Both the position numbers and the translations under genes were made by a program. A stretch of DNA of 64,000 nucleotides. It comes from Lachnospiraceae bacterium. GTDB lineage: Bacteria; Bacillota; Clostridia; Lachnospirales; Lachnospiraceae. How positions within the stretch are numbered: position 1 is the first letter of the stretch; each line of letters opens with the position of its first letter. The stretch covers positions 4,662-68,661 of the forward strand of contig JAFLTG010000003.1 in assembly GCA_022510545.1 (NCBI GenBank), in the 5' to 3' direction. This document shows, piece after piece, positions 55,216 to 63,866 of this stretch. The notes below the pieces were generated by a model that was not told where the DNA came from, did not search any database, and worked only from the letters and a program-made list of their open reading frames with translations.

Positions 55216-57450
55216 GTGAAGCCATTTCTTATAAAGTATTCCGGTATATGTAAAATTGCATTGTGCGTATTTCTGACTATGGGCTGTAACCTGTCTATAG
55301 ATGGCCATTTTTGGCCTGATAACATACTTCCGTATGTATTTCTTGTATTAAATGGATTTGTGGTATTTAATATAGACCGGCAGAAGCTTTCAAGCCGGTT
55401 TTACCAGAAGAAAACCAGAGTATATGCTGGAATCTTATTAATATTCTGTATCCTGTTACAATCTGTAATACTGAGACTTTATTTGGCTGACACTACTGTC
55501 ATATTTTTTAAAACAGTCGTTAAAGTTTTGATAGCAGGCATTTCAACAGCTGTTATATTGATTCTCTGTCAACTCAAGGCATATGAAGAAAAAAAGATTC
55601 CGGGTATTATGTTTGTTATTTTTAGTGTGCTCGAAATAATTTATTTTTATATGATAAGGCAGATAACCGACAGCTTCAGTATATATCCGCTTATACTGCT
55701 TATGCTGATCTACTTATCAGCGGACAATATCTGTCCTATAGAGAATATTGTGAATAAAGAAAGTATTATTAATAGAAAAAGCATAATGCTCAAAGAAAGC
55801 ACAATAATAAAAATAGGTGCCGCATTGCTTGCGCTTTTTGAAACACTAGGATATCTTGCATTAATGTATATGGAATTTCAGTACGGTTTTTTGAAATGGC
55901 TGGGACTTACAGCTGTTGGTACGGTTGTATTTACTTTTATATTTTATTATGTGTTAAGCGCGATATTTGTGGTGCTTGATAATTTATTATTTGCAGCTGG
56001 AAGCATTTGTAGTACAGATAATACAGTAATAAACAGTAATGCAGATACGAAGCTGTACGCTAATTCAAAAAACACTTTGAATTATAAAGAAATGATTGTA
56101 ATTTCGATAATTTCTATAGGCATAAGAATCCTCTATTGGCTGAATTGGTTCCCTGCGCTGCTTAGTAAAGATACCTATATACAGATGCAGCAGGCATTGG
56201 GTATTGTGGATTACAGTAATCACAATCCATGGCTGCACACTATTATTATTAAATACCTGATGTACTCAGGCAGGCTGATGTTTGGCAGTAATCAGGCAGG
56301 AGCAGCGGTTACGGCATTTGCATCTCTTTTATTTTCATCCCTTTTGATATTATTCATTCTTAAATATTATTATAATAAACTTCCACAGGGTGTATGGGTG
56401 CTTGCTGCAATCATATTTATACTCGATCCCATTCATTGCATATATTCCGTAACTATTTGGAAAGATGTACTGTTTGCATATGCGTTGCTTGCATTTTGCT
56501 TTGTACTTATGATGATGGAAGAGCAGATAAGGCAGCAGGAGAAGCCGCAATCTTATATGTGGGTAATATATGTTGTTGTAAGCTTTGTTTTTTGTTTTTC
56601 ACGTACTAATGGTCTGTATGCATGGCTCTTTACGCTTCCGTTTCTGCTATGGCACTATAGGAAGATGTTAAAACCATGGATAATTTCAACTTTGGTATGC
56701 CTGATATTGATTATCGGATATAAAGGATGGATGCTCCCTCATTTCCAGGTTAGCGAGCCGGATACTGTAGAGGCGTTATCGGTACCGCTTCAGCAAATTG
56801 CCTTTACTATACGAAATGATGGAAAATTTTCAGAATATGACATGAGTGTCATAAATAATATTGTTGATATGGAAGCTATAGGGAAGCGTTACAATGCCCA
56901 TATATCCGATCCGGTAAAGAATTATATAAGAAATTATGGATATCAGGAATACATTACACAGAATAAACTTGATTTTATTAAAATGTATATTTCGGTGGGA
57001 GTGAAAAATCCCACTGATTATATAGTGGCATTCTTAAATCAGTCAAGAGGATACTGGCACCATAAAATGTCAAATTATATATATTTCAGCGAAGGCGTAC
57101 ACTCGCTGGCAGCAGAGATTGGAATCTACAGAGCGCCTCTCTTTCCGGCAGACTTAAGTGCATTGGCAGACAAACTTATGGATAAATATTGTGATATCTG
57201 GCACACATTCTGGAGTCTTGCACTTAATACGTATGTGGTATGGATATTATTTGTGTACGCACTTGTCAGAAAGAGAGCCTGCTTCTATTTTTTGCCCGTT
57301 ATAGGTGTGTTTATAACGCTTGTCATAGCTACTCCGGTAAATGATGAGTTTCGATATGCCTATGGAATATATATGGTGCTGCCACTACTGCTCATGAACA
57401 TACTCAAGCAGCATGGAGTCGAAGGCAGCCGAAACATTGACAAAAAGTAG
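55216..57450 (+). CDS. DUF6020-like large membrane protein
   Basis: A 744-residue protein of about 14 helices, starting at a GTG with AAAGGCGG upstream; an in-frame ATG at 55195 is the alternative. The central region SKDTYIQMQQALG followed by NHNPWLHTIIIKYLM and DPIHCIYSVTIWKDVLFAY matches the DUF6020 pattern. DUF6020 proteins look like GT-C glycosyltransferases, and the DXXXXMQ loop would hold the catalytic acid. After a GtrB-like enzyme it could be the transferase of a three-part glycosylation system. Two dispersed dyads fall inside it (55488 and 56838). Confidence 0.7.
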   Translation: MKPFLIKYSGICKIALCVFLTMGCNLSIDGHFWPDNILPYVFLVLNGFVVFNIDRQKLSSRFYQKKTRVYAGILLIFCILLQSVILRLYLADTTVIFFKTVVKVLIAGISTAVILILCQLKAYEEKKIPGIMFVIFSVLEIIYFYMIRQITDSFSIYPLILLMLIYLSADNICPIENIVNKESIINRKSIMLKESTIIKIGAALLALFETLGYLALMYMEFQYGFLKWLGLTAVGTVVFTFIFYYVLSAIFVVLDNLLFAAGSICSTDNTVINSNADTKLYANSKNTLNYKEMIVISIISIGIRILYWLNWFPALLSKDTYIQMQQALGIVDYSNHNPWLHTIIIKYLMYSGRLMFGSNQAGAAVTAFASLLFSSLLILFILKYYYNKLPQGVWVLAAIIFILDPIHCIYSVTIWKDVLFAYALLAFCFVLMMMEEQIRQQEKPQSYMWVIYVVVSFVFCFSRTNGLYAWLFTLPFLLWHYRKMLKPWIISTLVCLILIIGYKGWMLPHFQVSEPDTVEALSVPLQQIAFTIRNDGKFSEYDMSVINNIVDMEAIGKRYNAHISDPVKNYIRNYGYQEYITQNKLDFIKMYISVGVKNPTDYIVAFLNQSRGYWHHKMSNYIYFSEGVHSLAAEIGIYRAPLFPADLSALADKLMDKYCDIWHTFWSLALNTYVVWILFVYALVRKRACFYFLPVIGVFITLVIATPVNDEFRYAYGIYMVLPLLLMNILKQHGVEGSRNIDKK

Positions 57451-57512
57451 CATAAATTTTATAATATGGAAAATTGTAGTAACCTATTTTAATATGGAGG
57501 AGAAGGCTTTTT

Positions 57513-59612
57513 ATGCAGGCATACATTGGAATTTTTGTGCTATGCGTTGTATCAGGAGCAATAGCTTGTGCAATTAATGTGGTGTGTAATAAAAATAAAT
57601 TGCATATCTCTGATATAATAAAAACATTTGCATTTTACGTAATCGTTTTTTATACTGTTCTATCTTTATTTAAGGCTCTATTAGGTTATGGATTGGTAAA
57701 TCTTGCAGCCTCATTTAATGACGTATCATGGAAGACTTATCTGCATTATTCATTACCGTTAATAGTTATAAGTGTAGTAATGCCGTTGCTGCTAAAGAAA
57801 TTGTTGGGTGAAAAAGTGTCGGATTTTATCAACCTGACACTTTCCATTAATATTGGCATATATGCAGTTGTATATCTGATATTTGGGAAAAATAATAACC
57901 TGCTGACAGTATGTATTGAGGCTGTTAGTGTGGTTATGGCATTAATAATCGTATTTTGCTATAAGAAGGAAGTGCAGTATTGCACCGGGCAGAATGTCAA
58001 ATCACGTTTGGCCATAGCAGTACCGGTGGTTTTGTTTTGGACAATAATGATGGTGCTGTTTCTTCCCAATGAATTGTATATTAGTAATGCTAATGAGATG
58101 ATAATACCTTACAGAATCTTTAACCGGACGCTTATACTTGGAGCTATGGCATATTTTGTCATATATACGGTAGTTTTAGTATATTTTTTAAGCGAAAGGC
58201 AGTTTGCTTTGGTATGTGAGCTTATTTTTGCAATAACGGCTGCCGGATATCTTCAAAGAACGATATTAAACGGTAAAATAAATGTAATGGATGGAAGTAG
58301 ACAGACATGGTCCGCATTGACTGTTGTAGTCAATGCGGTTATCTGGCTTGCAATAATAAGTGTTCTGATTGCTTTAAAATATATTATAAAAAGAAATGTT
58401 GATAAAGTTTACTCAATGATTTGTATATATCTTTCTGTTATACAGCTGGTTACATTGGGGTATATGGTATTTACAACCAAAATGCCGGATAGCGATGCAG
58501 AATTAATGTTGACGACAGACAAAAGATTTGAGTTAAATCCCGACCATAACGTAATTGTATTTATTCTTGACTGGTATGATGTGCAGATTATGGACAAGAT
58601 TCTGGAAGACGATGCTGACTTTTTAGAGCCGCTTAATGACTTTACCTGGTATAAGAATGTGACAAGTTCATATGCATTTACTATGATGTCAATTCCTTAT
58701 CTGTTGTCGGATGTAGAATGGCCGTATGAAATGAATGAGAAAGAATACAGGGACTATGCATTTCAGGGTGAAGCACTAATAAAGGATATTGCCGCTAAGA
58801 ATTATGATGTGGGAATTTATACAAATAAAAGCCTTGTGTCTGAGTCTGTTGCGGATATTGTGACTAATTATTCCGATCTGAAAACTCATGGCTGGGATTA
58901 TTATGGTATGTTTAATCAGATGGTCAAGTGTTCTAAATATGATACTTATCCCTTTGCGCTAAAAAATGAATTTTGGTATACAAGCGGTCAGATATCATCA
59001 GGCTTTCATGATACAAGCGTCCACAGCATAGCAAATGACCAGCCGTTTTATGAAGAACTTATTGGTGACGGCATTCAGGTCAGGAATATTGATAAGTATG
59101 ACGGAACATTCAGATTCTACCATTTGCTTGGTGCACATCCGCCCTATGAAACCGATATGCTTTCACAAGGGAAATGGTGTATAAGCATTATATATGAATT
59201 TATAGAGCAATTAAAGGCTGAAGGTCTCTATGATGAAGCCGCAATAATCATTACTGCAGACCACGGACAAAATTATATTGCGCCGGGTTATGAAGATCAG
59301 TTATTGGAGCTGGGTCTGGATTATACATCAAGCCCGATTCTGTTTGTTAAAAATTCATATCAGACGAATGAGGATGGTATGAATATTTCTATGGCACCGG
59401 TATCACATGCTCAGCTGGCTGCCACTATTATGCAGGCTGTTTGCGGTGATTCTTTAGGGTATGGCGAGACAATTAAAGATATTGAGGAAGACAGACAGTG
59501 TAAAAGAGAGTTTATTATGTGGAGAAGCAGCGATGTGCCTTATATTAAATACGAGATAGACGGCTATGTCGGAGATTGGAATAATTGGAGTGTAGTAACG
59601 GAAAATGAATAA
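57513..59612 (+). CDS. Alkaline-phosphatase-superfamily membrane transferase (sulfatase-like)
   Basis: A 699-residue protein with about nine helices in the first 310 residues and a sulfatase-fold domain outside. VFILDWYDV near 353 gives a metal Asp, SYAFTMMSIP places a likely nucleophile Thr at about 390, LLGAHPPYE lies near 546 and ITADHGQNY gives Asp583-His584. It is related to YejM/EptA/OpgE-type phosphotransferases but differs from the two LtaS-like proteins. TATGGAGGAGAAGG precedes the ATG. It overlaps the acyltransferase gene by eight bases and so belongs to the decoration module. Phosphoglycerol, phosphoethanolamine or phosphonate transfer are all possible. Confidence 0.75.
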   Translation: MQAYIGIFVLCVVSGAIACAINVVCNKNKLHISDIIKTFAFYVIVFYTVLSLFKALLGYGLVNLAASFNDVSWKTYLHYSLPLIVISVVMPLLLKKLLGEKVSDFINLTLSINIGIYAVVYLIFGKNNNLLTVCIEAVSVVMALIIVFCYKKEVQYCTGQNVKSRLAIAVPVVLFWTIMMVLFLPNELYISNANEMIIPYRIFNRTLILGAMAYFVIYTVVLVYFLSERQFALVCELIFAITAAGYLQRTILNGKINVMDGSRQTWSALTVVVNAVIWLAIISVLIALKYIIKRNVDKVYSMICIYLSVIQLVTLGYMVFTTKMPDSDAELMLTTDKRFELNPDHNVIVFILDWYDVQIMDKILEDDADFLEPLNDFTWYKNVTSSYAFTMMSIPYLLSDVEWPYEMNEKEYRDYAFQGEALIKDIAAKNYDVGIYTNKSLVSESVADIVTNYSDLKTHGWDYYGMFNQMVKCSKYDTYPFALKNEFWYTSGQISSGFHDTSVHSIANDQPFYEELIGDGIQVRNIDKYDGTFRFYHLLGAHPPYETDMLSQGKWCISIIYEFIEQLKAEGLYDEAAIIITADHGQNYIAPGYEDQLLELGLDYTSSPILFVKNSYQTNEDGMNISMAPVSHAQLAATIMQAVCGDSLGYGETIKDIEEDRQCKREFIMWRSSDVPYIKYEIDGYVGDWNNWSVVTENE

Positions 59613-60693
59613 AAAGTTGGCAAATATTGAATTACTCAGGGTAATATCCATGTTTATGGTTGTTATGATACATCTGATGACCAAGACTTCCGTATTGACT
59701 GAGATGAAATTAAATCAGCCTGTCTATTATGTTTCATGGTTTTTATATGGTCTATGTATGACAGGCGTTAATTGCTATGTAATAATCAGCGGTTATTTTG
59801 GAGTTGAATCAAAATTCCGCTTGGAGAAGCTGCTTCGTTTATATATTCAAGTATTGTTCTATTCAATTGTGATAGCCATTATAGCGCATACCCTCGGATT
59901 GGATTTAGTCAGTGGTTTGACAGGTATGCTGCTGCCAATTACACGCAGCGAATATTGGTTTGTTACTGTTTATTTAGGTATGTATTGTATTATGCCGTAT
60001 CTTAATTTTGCGGCACAGAAAATGGATGAAAAGCAGTTGAAGCAGATGCTTCTTGTTTTGGCTGTTTTATTTAGTGTTATTCCCACATTCTTACATTCAA
60101 GCGGCTGGCTGGGTGATGGTGGGGCATACGGCATTGCGTGGTTTTCCTTTCTTTATTTTATTGGAGCCTATATCAGACGTTTTTATAACAGTAGAGAGAA
60201 AAAAATCGGACTATATTATTTGGCAGCCATATTGATTATACCCATAAGTAAATATATAATACTTTTTGCAGGCAGTCATCTTAACTTTGTCAGCAGTGAA
60301 ACTATTGTTAAGGCATCGGAGATTTTATATAGTTTCAATTCACTGCCGGCATTATGCGCGTCAGTATTACTGTTTGTTTTCTTTGTTAATGTAAAAATTG
60401 AGAACGAAATTCTTGCTAAATCTATTAACTTTATAGGAAGACTGACATTTGGAATATATTTGATCCATAACAACAGAAACATATCTCATTATTTATGGGA
60501 GAAACTCCGTATAAATTATTGGCTTGTAGAGAGAGAAAACATACTTGCCATTATAGGTATATGGGCAGCGGTTTTTGTAGTGTGTGCCGCTGTTGAATGG
60601 ATAAGACAATTGTTGTTTAAATTGCTTTGGATAGATAAGCTTATAGGGAAGACAGCTGATGTCCTGGCACTATCAAGAAGGGGTAATATATGA
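59605..60693 (+). CDS. Acyltransferase 3 family membrane protein
   Basis: A 362-residue protein of about ten helices. The N-terminus IELLRVISMFMVVMIH carries the family's conserved Arg and His, and SGYFGV follows near 65. It would O-acetylate or otherwise acylate a surface polymer outside the membrane. It overlaps the upstream sulfatase-like gene by eight bases and the downstream PEP mutase fusion by four bases (ATGA), which ties phosphonate synthesis to polymer decoration. Family is secure; acyl group unknown. Confidence 0.9.
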   Translation: MNKKLANIELLRVISMFMVVMIHLMTKTSVLTEMKLNQPVYYVSWFLYGLCMTGVNCYVIISGYFGVESKFRLEKLLRLYIQVLFYSIVIAIIAHTLGLDLVSGLTGMLLPITRSEYWFVTVYLGMYCIMPYLNFAAQKMDEKQLKQMLLVLAVLFSVIPTFLHSSGWLGDGGAYGIAWFSFLYFIGAYIRRFYNSREKKIGLYYLAAILIIPISKYIILFAGSHLNFVSSETIVKASEILYSFNSLPALCASVLLFVFFVNVKIENEILAKSINFIGRLTFGIYLIHNNRNISHYLWEKLRINYWLVERENILAIIGIWAAVFVVCAAVEWIRQLLFKLLWIDKLIGKTADVLALSRRGNI

Positions 60694-62699
60694 AGGCATT
60701 AATACTTAATTCCGGTATGGGCAGCCGAATGGGAGTTTTGACATCAGAACACCCTAAGTGTATGACAGAGATATCGTATAAAGATACAATATTGAGTCGC
60801 CAGTTAAATATGATTGCGGATTTTGGTATTACGGAGGTAATAATGACTACTGGGCTTTTTGATGATGTTCTTATCAATTATTGCCAGAGTCTGAATTTAT
60901 CACTGAATATTACATTCGTAAAAAATCCTCTGTACAAAGATACGAATTATATATATTCCATTTATTGTGCAAGGGAATATCTGGATGACGACATTATACT
61001 CATGCATGGTGACCTTGTTTTTGAAAATGAGGTATTTGACCGTTTGATAAACAGTGAGCAAAGCTGCATGACGGTTTGCTCCACACAGGTCTTGGCAAGT
61101 AAGGATTTTAAAGCGGTAATTCATGACGGACATATTGTTAAAGTCGGAGTGGAATTTTTTAATGAGGCAATGAATGCACAGCCTCTTTATAGGCTTAAAA
61201 AAGATACATGGAAAGTATGGCTGGACAGTATAGTGAGATTTTGCGAGAACGATCAGGTGAAATGCTATGCGGAGAATGCCTTTAATGAAGTGTCGGATCA
61301 ATGTAAGATATATCCGCTTGATGTAAGAGATTTGTTATGTGCTGAAATTGATGATCCAAATGACCTGGCAGCAGTTTCGGGTAAGCTAAAAGAAGTTGAG
61401 AATAAATTAGTATATATGTGTTTTTCTACTGATATGATTCATAGCGGGCATATATCGATTATTAAGAAGGCGGGGAGACTTGGCAGACTTATTATAGGAT
61501 TGTTATCCGATGAGGCAGTGGCAAGCTATAAGAGATTTCCTCTTTTGCCTTTTTCCGAACGTAAGGTTATGTTTGAAAACATAGCAGGCGTTTACCGGGT
61601 GGTGGAACAGAATACATTGAGTTATAAAGCCAATCTTGAAAAATATAAACCTGATTATGTAGTGCATGGTGACGATTGGATTGAAGGATTTCAAAAGCCT
61701 GTTCGCGATGAAGTAGTATCTATTTTGGCTTCATACGGGGGTAAGCTGGTGGAGTATCCATATTCGAATGATCCTAAATATCAAGCTATTGAAAGCCGGG
61801 CACGGGCAGAGTTGTCATTGCCGGATATGCGGCGTGCCAGATTAAAGAAGGCACTGGATATGAAAGGAACCATCACGGCAATGGAAGCTCATAGCGGAAT
61901 TACAGGTCTGATTGTGGAGCAGACCGTATCATATAAAAATGGTGAGGCCCATCAGTTTGATGCAATGTGGATCAGCTCATTGTGTGATTCTACCGCGAAG
62001 GGAAAGCCGGATATTGAATTGGTTGATATGACTTCAAGATTCAGGACCATAGACGATATTATGGAAGTCACTACCAAACCAATTATATTTGACGGTGATA
62101 CAGGCGGTTTGATGGAGCATTTTGTATATACTGTAAGAACCCTGGAACGTATGGGAGTTTCCATGGTTATCATAGAAGACAAAACAGGTCTTAAGAAAAA
62201 CTCGCTGTTTGGTACAGAGGTTGAACAGACGCAGGAAAGTATTGAAAATTTCAGTGCTAAGATTGCAGCCGGAAAGAAGGCACAGAAGACTAAGGATTTC
62301 ATGATTTGTGCACGAATTGAGAGTTTGATTTTAAAGCGCGGTATGGATGATGCGCTGGAAAGGGCATTTGCATTTTCTAAAGCGGGTGCGGATGCTATTA
62401 TGATACACAGTCGTGAAAAAGAGCCTGATGAAATTTTTGAATTTGTGGATAAATTCAGAAAAGAAGATAAGGTGACACCTATTGTGGTTGTGCCGACATC
62501 TTTTAACAGCGTTACAGAAGAAGAATTTAAGGAGCGTGGCGTAAATATTATCATTTATGCCAATCAGCTCACGAGAGCAGGCTTTCCGGCAATGCAGAAA
62601 GCAGCCCTCACTATTTTGGATAATCACAGAGCCAAAGAGTGCGATGATATGTGTATGTCAATTAAGGATATTATTAATTTAATACCGGAAGAGATGTAA
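60690..62699 (+). CDS. pepM: Three-domain NTP transferase / cytidylyltransferase / PEP mutase
   Basis: A 669-residue fusion. Residues 1-235 are an NTP transferase with SGMGSRM near 8-14 and PKCM near 22, like phosphonate cytidylyltransferases (PntC). Residues 238-375 are a TagD-like domain with HSGH at 251-254 but no clear RTXGISTT motif. Residues 390-669 are phosphoenolpyruvate mutase with DGDTGG near 468-473 and the diagnostic EDKTGLKKNS at 496-505. PEP mutase turns phosphoenolpyruvate into phosphonopyruvate, and the N-terminal domain would later make a CMP-phosphonate. It is coupled to the acyltransferase by a four-base overlap. The PEP mutase call is secure; roles of the other two domains are inferred. 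Confidence 0.92.
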   Translation: MKALILNSGMGSRMGVLTSEHPKCMTEISYKDTILSRQLNMIADFGITEVIMTTGLFDDVLINYCQSLNLSLNITFVKNPLYKDTNYIYSIYCAREYLDDDIILMHGDLVFENEVFDRLINSEQSCMTVCSTQVLASKDFKAVIHDGHIVKVGVEFFNEAMNAQPLYRLKKDTWKVWLDSIVRFCENDQVKCYAENAFNEVSDQCKIYPLDVRDLLCAEIDDPNDLAAVSGKLKEVENKLVYMCFSTDMIHSGHISIIKKAGRLGRLIIGLLSDEAVASYKRFPLLPFSERKVMFENIAGVYRVVEQNTLSYKANLEKYKPDYVVHGDDWIEGFQKPVRDEVVSILASYGGKLVEYPYSNDPKYQAIESRARAELSLPDMRRARLKKALDMKGTITAMEAHSGITGLIVEQTVSYKNGEAHQFDAMWISSLCDSTAKGKPDIELVDMTSRFRTIDDIMEVTTKPIIFDGDTGGLMEHFVYTVRTLERMGVSMVIIEDKTGLKKNSLFGTEVEQTQESIENFSAKIAAGKKAQKTKDFMICARIESLILKRGMDDALERAFAFSKAGADAIMIHSREKEPDEIFEFVDKFRKEDKVTPIVVVPTSFNSVTEEEFKERGVNIIIYANQLTRAGFPAMQKAALTILDNHRAKECDDMCMSIKDIINLIPEEM

Positions 62700-62718
62700 T
62701 CAATGCGGGGATTTTGCC

Positions 62719-63837
62719 ATGAGAGAGCAAATAATATTTCGGGCAGATAATAATTATCGTGATTTCGATAATTATATTACTAAAACCAAAGCAAACAAAA
62801 TCTTATTAGTCTGCGGTAACTCTATATCATATTTGAGGATAAATAATTATTTTAAGGAACTGGAAGAACGTCCCGGTATTGAAATATTTAGGTTTAGTGA
62901 ATTTGAGCCAAATCCGTCTTATGAATCCGTAGTAAAAGGTGTAAACCTTTTTAAAAATACGGGTTGTGATTTAATCATTGCTGCAGGTGGAGGCAGCGCC
63001 ATGGATGTTGCCAAATGCATCAAACTGTTTGCTCACATGGATGATGGGCAAAATTATCTTAAACAGGAAATTGTTCCTAATAATATAAGATTGTTTGCGA
63101 TACCTACTACAGCGGGAACAGGGAGTGAGGCTACCCGCTATGCCGTAATTTATTATAATGGCGAAAAACAGTCAGTATCTGACTATAGCTGTATTCCGGA
63201 GGCTATAGTGATGGATGCGTCAGTTTTAGAAACCCTGCCGGTATATCAAAAAAAAGCCACTATGCTTGATGCGCTGTGTCATGCACTGGAATCCTTCTGG
63301 TCGGTAAATTCAACACCGGAAAGCCGGGATTATTCAAAAGAAGCTATTGGCCTGATTCTTGATAACGCCAGAGCCTATCTTATCAATGATGAAACAGGAA
63401 ATGCCAATATGCTTAAGGCATCATATATTGCAGGTAAGGCTATAAATATAACACAGACTACTGCAGGACATGCTATGTGTTATAAGCTTACGACAATGTA
63501 CGGACTGGCACATGGACATGCCTGTGCATTATGTGTAGCCAAATTATGGCCGTTTATGCTGAATAATATAGATAAGTGCATTGACCCGAGGGGTCAACAA
63601 TATCTTCGGGAGATGTTTGAGCAGCTTGCAGGATTGATGAATTGCAAGACCGGGATAGAGGCAGCAGAGTACTATCAAAATTTTGTAAATGAGCTGGGAC
63701 TTGAAATTCCTACAGTTAATTCACAGGCAGATTATGCAGTTTTAAAAGATTCAGTTAATCCGACCCGTATGAAAAATAATCCGGTTGAATTGACAGGGGA
63801 AGATATAGATAAACTCTATCACGAAATTTTGCGGTAG
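62719..63837 (+). CDS. Iron-dependent alcohol dehydrogenase, likely phosphonoacetaldehyde reductase
   Basis: A 372-residue group III alcohol dehydrogenase. The NAD-binding GGGSAMDVAK lies near residues 94-103, PTTAGTGSEAT near 132, and the metal ligands are in LDALCHALE, GHAMCYK and AHGHAC. In phosphonate loci, homologues reduce phosphonoacetaldehyde to 2-hydroxyethylphosphonate. The position between PEP mutase and phosphonopyruvate decarboxylase fits that step exactly. It starts 19 bases after the fusion gene. Substrate is inferred from context; the family is secure. Confidence 0.85.
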   Translation: MREQIIFRADNNYRDFDNYITKTKANKILLVCGNSISYLRINNYFKELEERPGIEIFRFSEFEPNPSYESVVKGVNLFKNTGCDLIIAAGGGSAMDVAKCIKLFAHMDDGQNYLKQEIVPNNIRLFAIPTTAGTGSEATRYAVIYYNGEKQSVSDYSCIPEAIVMDASVLETLPVYQKKATMLDALCHALESFWSVNSTPESRDYSKEAIGLILDNARAYLINDETGNANMLKASYIAGKAINITQTTAGHAMCYKLTTMYGLAHGHACALCVAKLWPFMLNNIDKCIDPRGQQYLREMFEQLAGLMNCKTGIEAAEYYQNFVNELGLEIPTVNSQADYAVLKDSVNPTRMKNNPVELTGEDIDKLYHEILR

Positions 63838-63866
63838 ATATTATAGATTGAAATTGGAGTATTAAA

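Larger units (their letters stand above)
317..56851. repeat. Dispersed 14-base dyad TGACA-N4-TGTCA, 14 copies
   Basis: Exact copies start at 317, 10030, 15536, 16849, 21348, 22499, 29960, 33401, 34808, 36858, 41148, 41770, 55488 and 56838; each is 14 bases long. All lie inside genes. The four central bases vary. The copies at 10030 and 36858 sit in the homologous GDRGV codons of the two ABC exporters; the rest are in unrelated genes. In 11 copies the frame reads Asp-X-X-Val; in three it is shifted by one. The copy at 22499 extends to a 10-base inverted repeat and the one at 15536 extends with A/T pairs. Confidence 0.75.

Noticed and set aside
57813-57843. Inverted repeat AAAGTGTC / GACACTTT with a 15-base loop
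   Set aside because: Inside a gene, with a long loop and a single occurrence; compatible with chance and not the N4 dyad.
282-62627. Numerous open frames of 60-250 codons on the - strand
   Set aside because: They lie antisense to genes with clear family motifs, lack ribosome sites and have no recognisable products; for example 38164-38907 and 10291-10983 are shadows.
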